64,000 bases of DNA from Croceibacterium mercuriale (GTDB taxonomy: Bacteria > Pseudomonadota > Alphaproteobacteria > Sphingomonadales > Sphingomonadaceae): positions 25,369 to 89,368 of the forward strand of contig NZ_JTDN01000004.1 of NCBI RefSeq assembly GCF_000802385.1, given 5' to 3'. Shown here piece after piece: positions 9,554 through 18,474 of the stretch (position 1 is its first letter; every line of letters begins with the position of its first letter). The position numbers were made by a program, and so were the translations under genes. Under the pieces are notes generated by a model. It had not been told where the DNA came from, made no database searches, and worked only from the letters and a program-made list of their open reading frames with translations.

Positions 9554-10020
9554 TGGATGAGGTGGTGAAGATGGAAAAGCCGGCCGCAGCCGCGCGGCAG
9601 GCGTTCTGGTCCATGTATGAGGACCGTGATCCGGCCAGTGCGGATGACCGGAAGATGGCCGGCGCCACCGTTCGCTGGCGCGCCGTGCCGGATACCCGGA
9701 TGGTGGTGTCCCGCTTCACGCAAGAGAGCGGCGTCGGTCTGTTCCTGCGCGGCACATGGGGTCAGAAAGTGGCCACGATCGCCCACCGATTGCGCGCGGC
9801 CGACGACCAGTTGAGCGCGGATCTGGGCACCGGGCTGGGCGATCCGGACCATCCCTACACGACACTCCTCCCGGTCGACTGGACGGATGCCGAAGCGGTA
9901 ACCGCCGCGATCGAGTGGCTGGTGCGGCGGACGGACGATTATGCCGACGCGGTTGCCAAGCATCTGCGTGCCGACGGGCCCGGCCGGAGCCCGGATCAAC
10001 AATCATACGTCCGCATCTGA
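9553..10020 (+). CDS. Small cytosolic protein, weakly DUF4268-like
   Basis: The product has 155 residues and its start ATG overlaps the previous stop (TGATG). There is no signal peptide or membrane segment. The order of an N-terminal RQAFWSMY helix, a GVGLFLRG strand, an acidic middle and a C-terminal AIEWLVRRTDDYADAV helix recalls DUF4268 proteins, which are often found next to restriction genes. The match is by eye and weak. It sits 47 bp before the SNF2 helicase start and belongs to the same transcription unit. Function unknown; a DNA-binding or effector subunit of the block is possible. Confidence 0.65.
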   Translation: MDEVVKMEKPAAAARQAFWSMYEDRDPASADDRKMAGATVRWRAVPDTRMVVSRFTQESGVGLFLRGTWGQKVATIAHRLRAADDQLSADLGTGLGDPDHPYTTLLPVDWTDAEAVTAAIEWLVRRTDDYADAVAKHLRADGPGRSPDQQSYVRI

Positions 10021-10067
10021 CGTATATTCCAGCCACCACGCAAAAAACGCCAACCGCAGGAGCCAGC

Positions 10068-13000
10068 ATGTTCACCGTCGGGGATGTCGTCCGCCTCAAG
10101 AGCGATCCTTCGCGCGCGGGCGTGTTCACCGGGCAGGTGGAGGAGCGGCGCGGGCGGCGGTATTGCGAGGTGCTGCTGGCCGATGGCAGCGGCACGCAGA
10201 AGCTGCCGGAGGCGCAGCTGATCGCCAACGTGGTGGCGCAGGGGCCGGTAGAGGATCTGCGTCATGGCCGCTTCAGCCCGCCGGACGCGCTGCGGCGGCA
10301 TCTGCTGCATCATCGTCTGACCGGGCGGCTGCGCGACATGATCTACAGCATGGATGTCACCGATACCGACTTCCACGCCTATCAGTTCAAGCCGGTGGTC
10401 AAGCTGCTGGCATCGCCGGTGCAGGGTCTGCTGATCGCGGACGAGGTGGGCCTGGGCAAGACGATCGAGGCGGGGCTGGTGTGGACGGAGCTGGTCGCCC
10501 GGTTCGACAGCAGCCGGCTGCTGGTGGTCTGTCCCAAGAGCCTGACCGAGAAGTGGCGGCTGGAACTGTGGCAGAAGTTCTCGGTCGATGCCAAGATCGT
10601 TGATGCCGCGGGCCTGCTGGACCACTTGCAGCGCGAGGCGGCCGGGGAAGGTGACGGCTTTGCGCTGATCGTTTCGCTCCCCTCCGTCCGCCCGCCGAAG
10701 GGGTGGGAGGAGGAAGGCGACAGCGCGCGCGCGCAGCTGGCGCGGTTCCTGCGTGATCGGGAGAGCGGCGGCGCGCTGCTGGATTGCGTGGTGTTCGACG
10801 AGGCGCACCATCTGCGCAACCGAGAAACGCAGGGCCACACCTTTGCCCGCGCGGCGATGAATGTCAGCGAGTTCAAGCTGCTGCTGAGCGCGACGCCGAT
10901 CAACCTGCGGGGTGAGGACCTGCGCAGCCTGCTGGCGCTGCTCGACCCCGAGACGTTCGACAATCAATGGACGTTCGAGCTGCTGAGCCAGGAGAACCGC
11001 CCGCTGGTCGCGGCACGCGAAGCAGCGCTGCGGCCGCAGACAGGCTGGCCCGAGCTGCTGGCCGAGGTCGGGCAATTGCAGGCCGGCTCGGTGCTGAGGA
11101 TCGGGCACCAGCTGGCCAATCTGCGCGCCGAACTGGCGGGCGGCGCGCTGCCGGACACGGCCGAGACGCGTACCCGCATCGCCGCGCAGCTAGAGGAGAT
11201 GTCGCTGCTGGGGTCGGTGGTGAACCGCACCCGCCGGCGCGACGTGAACGATCGGCTGGTCAAACGGCAGGTCGATCACCTGACATGGAATATGAGCTTG
11301 GAGGAGCGCGCATTCTATGACGCGGCGTCTGATGTGGTGCGTGGCCATGCGATGGGGTTGCAGGCGTCCGAACGGTTCCTGCTGGCGACACCGCAGCGGC
11401 TGATCGCGTCCTCTCTGCCGGCGGCCGCCCGACACTGGACGGCGCGGGCCGCCGGCTGGTTGCAGGATGAGGAGGCGGAGGGGCAAGCCGCCTTGCTGGC
11501 GCAGGCCAAGGTCGGGCCACTGTCGGCCAAGCTGGCCGAAATGGCGGTGGCGGGAAAGTGGGCCGCGCGGCTGGCGGCGCATGATACCAAGGGCACGTGC
11601 CTGCTGCAGGCGATCCGTCAGCACCGGGCGCAGGGTGACGACAAGCTGATCGTCTTTTCCAGCTTTCGCGTGACGCTGGACTACCTGGCCGGGTTCCTGG
11701 GCGAACAGGGCGTGGCGGTGGAGGTGATGCACGGCGGCATGGACGAGCCACGCACGCAGATCATCGCCCGCTTCGCCGCGGCACAGCAGCCGACCGTACT
11801 GCTGACGTCAGAGGTGGGGGGCGAGGGGCTGGACATGCAGTTCTGCCGCACGATCATCAATTACGACCTGCCATGGAACCCGATGAAGGTAGAGCAGCGG
11901 ATCGGCCGCGTGGACCGCATCGGGCAACGGGCGCAGCGGATCAACGTCACGTCCCTGATCGCGGCCGACACGATCGAGGAGCAGATATATGACCGGCTGT
12001 ACGGTCGGCTGCTGGAGATCGAGCAGACGCTGGGCGGGTTCGAGCCGATCCTGGGCGAGGCGATCCACCAACTGGAGCAGCGGCTGCTGGATCCGAACCT
12101 GACCGATGAGGAGCGGGCCGACGAGGTTTTGCGCAGCGCAACGGCATTATGCAACCGCCAGCGGCAGATCCGCGAGCTGGAGGAGGAGGCACCCGGCCTG
12201 ATCGCGCATGGCGACATGATCCTAGCGCAGATCGAGGCCAATCACCGGCCAGAACGGCGGATCGAAGGCGAGCAGCTGGCCGATTATGTGCATGAGGCGA
12301 TCGCGGGCGCCTATCCCGGGTGCCGCATCGATGCCGAGCGTGACCGGCCCGGCCTGTACCGCATTCAGCTGACGGAGCGGGCACAGCTGGATCTGAAGAA
12401 GGTGATCCGAAAGGGCGGCAATTACCGCACGCGACTGAGCCGGGAGCTGAAGGTGCTGGCTGCATTCGAGCGGCTGCCCGGCCTGCCGAAATCTGCCGAC
12501 CTGGTGACGAGCGTGCATCCACTGGTCCGCCTTGCCACGCAGATCCGCCGTGACAAGGCGGCGGGTGTGACGATGCAACCGGTCACGCGGGTGACGGTGC
12601 CGGCGGCCGATGCGGGTCTGCCGCCGGGCGATTACCTGGCCTTGATCGAGAAATGGGCGGTCGAAGGGGCGAATACGGTGAACGGCATCCACCATGCGGT
12701 GATGGATTCCGGCGGCGCGATGCTGGAGGATGCACGGGCGGAAGCGCTGGTACAGCTGGCGCTGGTGCGCGGGCAGTTCGATCCGGCGCTGGCCGATTGT
12801 ACGAGCTGCGCCGACCGCATCGCGGCCGGGCCGATGGCAGCGGCGGCGGTGGCGTTCGACAGCTTCCTGTCGGACGAGGAGGCGCGCCACATCGACCGCG
12901 CGGAAACCAGCCTGGCCAAGATCGAGCGGCAGCGGACAAAGCGGGTCGAAGAGACCGAGCAGCGCATCGCCCGGTGGGAGGGCGAGGGCAAGTCCGCCGC

Positions 13001-13145
13001 CGTGCGGATGATCCCGGCCGAACGGGGCCGGCTGAATCACTTCCTCGCCCGGCTGGATGAACGGGCGCAGGAGATCGCGGCAGGAAGCGAACGCTTTTCA
13101 TACCAGCAGGAGCAGTTGGGGATCGCGGTCATCGCCGTGATCTGA
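10068..13145 (+). CDS. SNF2/RapA-type DNA helicase
   Basis: The product has 1025 residues. The ATG at 10068 follows an AGGAG ribosome binding site; the longer upstream frame runs antiparallel to real coding and is not used. An N-terminal SH3/KOW-like piece (MFTVGDVVRLKSDPS) precedes the motor. Motif I is DEVGLGKTIEAG (about 125-136), motif II DEAHHLRN (about 244), motif III LLSATPINL. The second RecA lobe has GGEGLDMQF and QRIGRVDRIGQ (about 610). The C-terminal 400 residues are helical with no recognised nuclease. SNF2 enzymes translocate on duplex DNA. Related helicases serve as DISARM DrmD, but no other DISARM gene is present. The next gene starts 32 bp later. Confidence 0.88.
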   Translation: MFTVGDVVRLKSDPSRAGVFTGQVEERRGRRYCEVLLADGSGTQKLPEAQLIANVVAQGPVEDLRHGRFSPPDALRRHLLHHRLTGRLRDMIYSMDVTDTDFHAYQFKPVVKLLASPVQGLLIADEVGLGKTIEAGLVWTELVARFDSSRLLVVCPKSLTEKWRLELWQKFSVDAKIVDAAGLLDHLQREAAGEGDGFALIVSLPSVRPPKGWEEEGDSARAQLARFLRDRESGGALLDCVVFDEAHHLRNRETQGHTFARAAMNVSEFKLLLSATPINLRGEDLRSLLALLDPETFDNQWTFELLSQENRPLVAAREAALRPQTGWPELLAEVGQLQAGSVLRIGHQLANLRAELAGGALPDTAETRTRIAAQLEEMSLLGSVVNRTRRRDVNDRLVKRQVDHLTWNMSLEERAFYDAASDVVRGHAMGLQASERFLLATPQRLIASSLPAAARHWTARAAGWLQDEEAEGQAALLAQAKVGPLSAKLAEMAVAGKWAARLAAHDTKGTCLLQAIRQHRAQGDDKLIVFSSFRVTLDYLAGFLGEQGVAVEVMHGGMDEPRTQIIARFAAAQQPTVLLTSEVGGEGLDMQFCRTIINYDLPWNPMKVEQRIGRVDRIGQRAQRINVTSLIAADTIEEQIYDRLYGRLLEIEQTLGGFEPILGEAIHQLEQRLLDPNLTDEERADEVLRSATALCNRQRQIRELEEEAPGLIAHGDMILAQIEANHRPERRIEGEQLADYVHEAIAGAYPGCRIDAERDRPGLYRIQLTERAQLDLKKVIRKGGNYRTRLSRELKVLAAFERLPGLPKSADLVTSVHPLVRLATQIRRDKAAGVTMQPVTRVTVPAADAGLPPGDYLALIEKWAVEGANTVNGIHHAVMDSGGAMLEDARAEALVQLALVRGQFDPALADCTSCADRIAAGPMAAAAVAFDSFLSDEEARHIDRAETSLAKIERQRTKRVEETEQRIARWEGEGKSAAVRMIPAERGRLNHFLARLDERAQEIAAGSERFSYQQEQLGIAVIAVI

Positions 13146-13177
13146 AGGGGTTTCTACCGGCACAAGGGGGCAAGGGC

Positions 13178-14845
13178 ATGGCGGACAGATCAGGGGCGGA
13201 CAGGTCGGGCGCGGCTCGTAGACTGGGGCGGGCCACGCTGGCGGATGGTGCCGGGGGCGACCTGCTGGCCGGCCTCCGGGCGCAGCTTGCCCCGGTCCGT
13301 GCGCCAACCAAGCTTGCCGCTCCCTCGCAATCACCGTCCGTGGCGTTCGCGCCGCCCCAATCGCTGCCGATCCGCCACGAGGAGGACCATGCCCGTCAGC
13401 GTTTGGCCAAGAAGCAGAGCGCCAAAAGGAACAGAAAGACCGTCCTGAAGATTCCTGCCGGCGCGATGCGGGCGGTGGAGGCGGCGGTGCCGTTGATAGA
13501 TCCGGGCCGTCAGCCACAAGTCACCCCGCAAGAACCGAGCGATCTGGGCAAGGCGGCGTTCCATCGGGTGCTGAGCCTGCGGGATCGGTTGGCCGCCTTC
13601 ACCGCCGATCATGGTGCCCCGGCCGATCTGGCGGCGGCATGCGTGCGGGAGGTGCAGGACACGATCGCACTGGGCGCGCGCTCGCTGGACAGCGTGATCG
13701 ACCCGGATGCGGACGGCTATCTCGGCTGCGACTTCGGCACCAGCGCCACCAAGGCGGTGGTCCGCTGGCCTTATGACGCCGCCCGGCTGCCCTTCGCCAT
13801 GCCCGTGCCCGCCGACTGGTGCAGCCACGGATCGCCGCATCTGTGGCCCACCACCGTCTATTTCGAGGCAACGAGTGGGCGTTTCAGTGCAGTGCCGCAA
13901 CCAGGCTTCGCCTGTCTGCAAGGGTTCAAGACGGGGCTGGTGGAGCGCAAGGCCAACCGGACCTGCTGCGGCAGCCCGGTGCGCATGGACGAGGCGGCGG
14001 TGGCGTTCCTGGCCCTGTACCTGGCGTGGTGCACCGGCGTGCTAGCGGCGCGCGGCGCGGCGCTGAGCGGTGTCAACGTGGCGGTGCCGCTGTCGATCAG
14101 CGACGTGCATGATGCGCAAGTCGCAGCTCCGTACAAGCGAGTGGTGCGCGCGGCTGCGCTGCTGGTCGACCGGGCCGCAACGCTGACGCTGGCCGATGTG
14201 CGGCACGCGATGGAGGCTGGGGACGAGCCGGCGCTTCCGTGCGAGATCTGGCCCGAACTGTCCGGCGCCGTCGCGGGCTATTGCGCGTCGTCTCGGCCGC
14301 ACAGTGGCGACCATTTCCTGCTCGATTGCGGCTCGGCCACCTTCGACATCGCCAGTTTTCGGTTGGATCCCGGCTCAGACCGGCCGGCGGCAATCTACGC
14401 CACGATCGTCGAGACTTTGGGGGCGGATTCATGTCGCGTCTACCAGCGGCACGGAGCCAGCGCGGCCGATTGCCGCAGGGCAGTGGAGTTTCAGGACCAT
14501 CGCAGCCGGGTGCTGACCCGTGACTGCAAGGGCGGCCCGACCATTGCCGCGCGTCAGGACGGGCGGCGCGGGGAGCAAGTGATCCTAATCGGGGGCGGGA
14601 TCGGCGGGCCGATCCACGGGGAAGTGGTGGAGCGGTTGCAGCGTGCCTTCGAACGCCAGTTCCATCGTCCCGAACTCGACCGCAATCTGCAATGTGAGGA
14701 GAGGGTGATCCCGGGCCGACTGATCCTGGCCGATGGGCTGGCGCGCGATCCAGTCGAGCTGAGCGAGGTGGTGAGGGCTGTGCCGGTGGTGAGGTCGGAC
14801 GAACGGATGCAACCGGGCTATCACGACTTCGCCGAGCGGATGTGA
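13178..14845 (+). CDS. Hsp70/actin-fold ATPase lacking a substrate-binding domain
   Basis: The product has 555 residues. After a basic, Pro/Ala-rich N-terminal extension of about 180 residues, the nucleotide-binding motifs of the Hsp70/actin superfamily appear in order: phosphate-1 GCDFGTSATKAVV (about 184-196), phosphate-2 LLDCGSATFDIASF (about 381-394) and adenosine motif LIGGGIGGPIH (about 470-480). The chain ends soon after the ATPase fold, so the peptide-binding domain of canonical DnaK (about 640 residues) is absent. It is the last gene of the GTPase/helicase block, with 236 bp before the next operon. It may act as a nucleotide-driven switch rather than a folding chaperone. That is inference. 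Confidence 0.78.
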   Translation: MADRSGADRSGAARRLGRATLADGAGGDLLAGLRAQLAPVRAPTKLAAPSQSPSVAFAPPQSLPIRHEEDHARQRLAKKQSAKRNRKTVLKIPAGAMRAVEAAVPLIDPGRQPQVTPQEPSDLGKAAFHRVLSLRDRLAAFTADHGAPADLAAACVREVQDTIALGARSLDSVIDPDADGYLGCDFGTSATKAVVRWPYDAARLPFAMPVPADWCSHGSPHLWPTTVYFEATSGRFSAVPQPGFACLQGFKTGLVERKANRTCCGSPVRMDEAAVAFLALYLAWCTGVLAARGAALSGVNVAVPLSISDVHDAQVAAPYKRVVRAAALLVDRAATLTLADVRHAMEAGDEPALPCEIWPELSGAVAGYCASSRPHSGDHFLLDCGSATFDIASFRLDPGSDRPAAIYATIVETLGADSCRVYQRHGASAADCRRAVEFQDHRSRVLTRDCKGGPTIAARQDGRRGEQVILIGGGIGGPIHGEVVERLQRAFERQFHRPELDRNLQCEERVIPGRLILADGLARDPVELSEVVRAVPVVRSDERMQPGYHDFAERM

Positions 14846-15081
14846 AAACGGCAGCTTAACTGAACTAATATGATACCGTACACACCATGGTATGATGATG
14901 CTTCCGCCTTCGGTGTTCTTGTTCAGGATCTGCGTGCCACGCTGATCGCGGAGGTGGGCGATCTGGCGCTTGCTGTGGGGAGCGAGGCAGGCGCTTGGCG
15001 GGTGATCTGCTGAAGCCGATCGCCGCGACCATTTCTGTCGTAACCTGCCGCTAATCTTCAGCGCATAGGAGACCAACGGCC

Positions 15082-18000
15082 ATGCGCCTGTGTGACGATT
15101 CCATCCTGCATTCGCCATCGGACCTGGTCCGGCACCTGGGTTGCGCCCATGCCACCACGCTGGAGTTGGGGCGACTGTTGCGGCCGGAGGAGGCGCCCGA
15201 AGCGGCGGCGGATGACGCGTTGAACGAACTGGTGCAGCAGGCGGGCCTGAGGCACGAGGCGGACTATCGCGACCGGCTGGCGGCGGATGGCGGGCTGGTG
15301 GAGATCGCCGGGAGCGGATCGCTGCGCGCCCGTGCCGAGGCGACGCGTGGGGCGATGGCGGCGGGCGCGCCGGCGATCTTCCAGGCGGCGTTCCTGGATG
15401 CGCCGTGGCATGGCTTCGCCGACTTCCTCCTGCGGGTGGAGGAGCCATCGGCGCTTGGCGCGTGGTCGTACGAGCCGGTGGATACCAAGCTGGCCCGGTC
15501 GGCCAAGGCCAGCCATCTGGTGCAGTTGGGCCTGTATGGCCGGATGATGGCGGCGGTGCAGGGCCGGCCCCCGCGCCGGGTGCATGTGGAGCTGGGCAGC
15601 GGCACCCGCGAGAGCTTCCGCCTCTCGGATTTTGGCCATGTGCTGGATGCGGCGAGTGCGCGCTATCTGGGCTTCGTGGATGGGGCTGCAGGGGGCACCA
15701 GCCCGCAGCCCACCGCCGCCTGCGACCAGTGCCGCTGGCGCGACCATTGTGATGCCGAATGGCTGGCGGCAGACGATCTGCAATTGGTCTGCGGGCTGTC
15801 GGCCCCGCAGGCGGAGAAGCTGCGCGCCGCCGGCATCGCCACCGGGGCGGCGCTGGCCGCCGCGCCAGAGGGGCTGCGGGTGCCGCGCATGGCGGCGGAG
15901 ACCTTTGCGAAGCTACGGGCGCAGGCGCGCTTGCAGGCGGCGCGCCACGCGGGCGGCGATCCGGTGGTGGAGCTGTTGCCGGCGGAAGCCGGACGGGGCT
16001 TCGCCAATCTGCCCGAGCCCAACCCGGCCGACCTGTTCTTCGACCTGGAAGGCGATCCGCTGGCGGAAGGCGGGCTGGATTACCTGTGGGGCGTGCATTT
16101 TCGCCAGGGCGGGGTGAAGCGGTTCGCGCACCATTGGGCGCACGATCATGCGGCTGAGCGTGAGGCGTTCGAGGCGATGATCGACTGGTTCGCCGAACAT
16201 CTGGCGCAGCATCCGGCTGCCCACATCTATCATTATGCGCCTTACGAGATCACCGCGCTGCGCCGCCTGTCCACCCTTCATGCATCGCGCGAGGAGGTTC
16301 TGGACGATCTGCTGCGCACCCGCCGCTTCGTGGACCTGTACGGCCTGCTGCGGCAGGCAATCCGCACCAGCGAGCCGAACCTGTCGCTGAAGACGATGGA
16401 GCTGTTCTTCGCGCCGCCGCGCGATGGCGCGGTGCAGAAGGCGGACCAGTCGGTCGTGGAGTACAAGAGCTGGCAGGAGACCGGCGATCAGGCGCTGTTG
16501 GACGGCATCCTGGCCTATAACCGGGTGGACTGCGAGAACACCGAAGGCCTGCGCAACTGGCTGGCGGGCCTGCGCCCCGCCGACGCCGAATGGCGCTCGG
16601 TGGGCGCGCCGGGCGGCATCGACGAGGAGAAGGCGGAGGCGCGCTTGGCCGCCGAGGCGGAAGCCGCCGCCCTGGTGGCGGCGATTCATGCCGGGCCGCT
16701 GCCCGCCAGCGAAAGCGGGCGCGAGTTGGTCGGCCATCTGACGCAGTTCCACCGCCGGGCAGACAAGCCAGCCTTCTGGGCGATGTTCGACCGCTGCGAG
16801 CGTGAGCCGGACGAGCTGGTCGATGATGCCGAATGCATCGGCGGGCTGGTGCCCAATCCCGATGCCTCCGGCGCGTGGCAGGAACCGGAGCGGCGCAGCA
16901 CGCTGGCCCATTACCGCTTCCCGCCGCAGGAAACCAAGCTGCGGAAGGGCGGGCAGGTGCTGCACGCGCCCACGCTGACCCGGCTGGGCACCATCCATGC
17001 GCTGGATTGTGAGGCGGGCACGGTCACGCTGAAGAAGCAGCTGAAGGGAGACGATGCCTTCCCGACAGGCGGATCGGCCATCCCGGGCCAGCCGATCAGC
17101 ACCGCCATTCTGGCGGGCGCCGTCCGCCGCGTGGCCGGTTGCTGGGCCGGCGGCGGCGATCCGGAGGAGGATGGAACACCTCGCTACCGCGCGCTGCTGG
17201 ACCTGATCGGGCGGGTGGAGCCGCGGCTGGCGGATGGCGCCGGCGGGCAGCTGGTGCAGGCCGAGGAGGGGCTGGTGGAGGCGGCGACGCGGGTGTGCCT
17301 GGCCCTCGACCGTTCCACCCTGTTCATCCAGGGACCGCCGGGCACGGGAAAGACCTATACCAGCGCCCATGCCATCGTCAGCCTGCTGGCAGCGGGCAAG
17401 CGGGTCGGCATCTCCAGCAACAGCCACAAGGCGGTCAACAACCTGATGGGGGCGGTGGAACGGGCGGCCGAGGCGCGCGGGCTGGCCTTTGCCGGCGCCA
17501 AGAAGGTGACTGTGGGCAACCACGACACATATCTGGATGGTGCGATGTTCGACGATGTGGCGCAGGCGAAGGACATACACGAGGTCGGCTACCAACTGGT
17601 CGGCGGCACCGCCTGGCTGTTCGCCGACGAGCGGTTCGACGAGTATTTCGACCATCTGTTCGTGGACGAGGCCGGGCAGGTTTCGCTTGGCCACCTGCTG
17701 GCGATGGGTGCTGCGGCACAGAACATCGTGCTGGTGGGCGACCAGATGCAGCTGGCGCAGCCGATCCAGGGGTCGCATCCGGGCGAAAGCGGGCTGTCGG
17801 CGCTGGATTACCTGTTGCAGGCTGAGGCGACAGTCGCGCCCGAGGCCGGCATCTTGCTCGACACCAGTTGGCGGATGCACCCGGCGATCTGTCGCTTCAT
17901 TTCCGACGCGGTATATGACGGGCGCTTGCAGGCGCATCCCGATTGCGCGCGGCAGAGGCTGGCCTTGGCGCCCGGCCACGATCCGGCGCTGGCGGAGCAT

Positions 18001-18474
18001 GGCCTGCGCTTCGTGGCGGTGGACCACACCGGCTGCGGCCAGCGCAGCGACATGGAGGTGGCGCGGGTGAAGGCGCTGGCCGAAGGGCTGATCGGCACGT
18101 CGTTCACGCGTCGCGACGGCAGTGACGGGAAGATCGGGTGGGACAATATCCTGATCGTCGCGCCCTACAACATGCAGGTGAATGCGCTGGCCGCCGCTTT
18201 GCCGGCGGGCGCACGGGTGGGCACGGTGGACAGGTTCCAGGGGCAGGAAGCGGAGGTGGTGATCGCCAGCATGGCCACCAGCAGCCCCGCCGACCTGCCG
18301 CGCCATGTCGACTTTTTCTACTCCAAGAACCGCATCAACGTGGCGATCAGCCGCGCGCGGACGCTGGCGCTGGTGGTGGCCAATCCGAAGCTGCTGGAAC
18401 TGGATGCGAAAAGCGTGGACCATTTTCAGCTGGTGAACACGCTGGCCTGGGTCGTGAAGGAAGGGGCGAAGTGA
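15082..18474 (+). CDS. TM0106-family RecB-like nuclease fused to SF1 helicase
   Basis: The product has 1130 residues, ATG 15082 with an AGGAGA site upstream. The N-terminal RecB-type nuclease shows GFADFLL (about 113), VDTKLA (about 133) and a following Gln, with a short Cys cluster (CDQCRWRDHC) near residue 215. A YprB-like RNase H fold follows: FFDLEGDP (about 317) and YNRVDCENTEGL (about 479). The C-terminal helicase has GPPGTGKT (about 751-758), FVDEAGQ (about 860) and TVDRFQGQEAEVV (about 1049). The stop shares GTGA with mcrB, so the three genes to 23074 look like one operon. It probably unwinds and degrades DNA alongside McrBC. Confidence 0.87.
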   Translation: MRLCDDSILHSPSDLVRHLGCAHATTLELGRLLRPEEAPEAAADDALNELVQQAGLRHEADYRDRLAADGGLVEIAGSGSLRARAEATRGAMAAGAPAIFQAAFLDAPWHGFADFLLRVEEPSALGAWSYEPVDTKLARSAKASHLVQLGLYGRMMAAVQGRPPRRVHVELGSGTRESFRLSDFGHVLDAASARYLGFVDGAAGGTSPQPTAACDQCRWRDHCDAEWLAADDLQLVCGLSAPQAEKLRAAGIATGAALAAAPEGLRVPRMAAETFAKLRAQARLQAARHAGGDPVVELLPAEAGRGFANLPEPNPADLFFDLEGDPLAEGGLDYLWGVHFRQGGVKRFAHHWAHDHAAEREAFEAMIDWFAEHLAQHPAAHIYHYAPYEITALRRLSTLHASREEVLDDLLRTRRFVDLYGLLRQAIRTSEPNLSLKTMELFFAPPRDGAVQKADQSVVEYKSWQETGDQALLDGILAYNRVDCENTEGLRNWLAGLRPADAEWRSVGAPGGIDEEKAEARLAAEAEAAALVAAIHAGPLPASESGRELVGHLTQFHRRADKPAFWAMFDRCEREPDELVDDAECIGGLVPNPDASGAWQEPERRSTLAHYRFPPQETKLRKGGQVLHAPTLTRLGTIHALDCEAGTVTLKKQLKGDDAFPTGGSAIPGQPISTAILAGAVRRVAGCWAGGGDPEEDGTPRYRALLDLIGRVEPRLADGAGGQLVQAEEGLVEAATRVCLALDRSTLFIQGPPGTGKTYTSAHAIVSLLAAGKRVGISSNSHKAVNNLMGAVERAAEARGLAFAGAKKVTVGNHDTYLDGAMFDDVAQAKDIHEVGYQLVGGTAWLFADERFDEYFDHLFVDEAGQVSLGHLLAMGAAAQNIVLVGDQMQLAQPIQGSHPGESGLSALDYLLQAEATVAPEAGILLDTSWRMHPAICRFISDAVYDGRLQAHPDCARQRLALAPGHDPALAEHGLRFVAVDHTGCGQRSDMEVARVKALAEGLIGTSFTRRDGSDGKIGWDNILIVAPYNMQVNALAAALPAGARVGTVDRFQGQEAEVVIASMATSSPADLPRHVDFFYSKNRINVAISRARTLALVVANPKLLELDAKSVDHFQLVNTLAWVVKEGAK

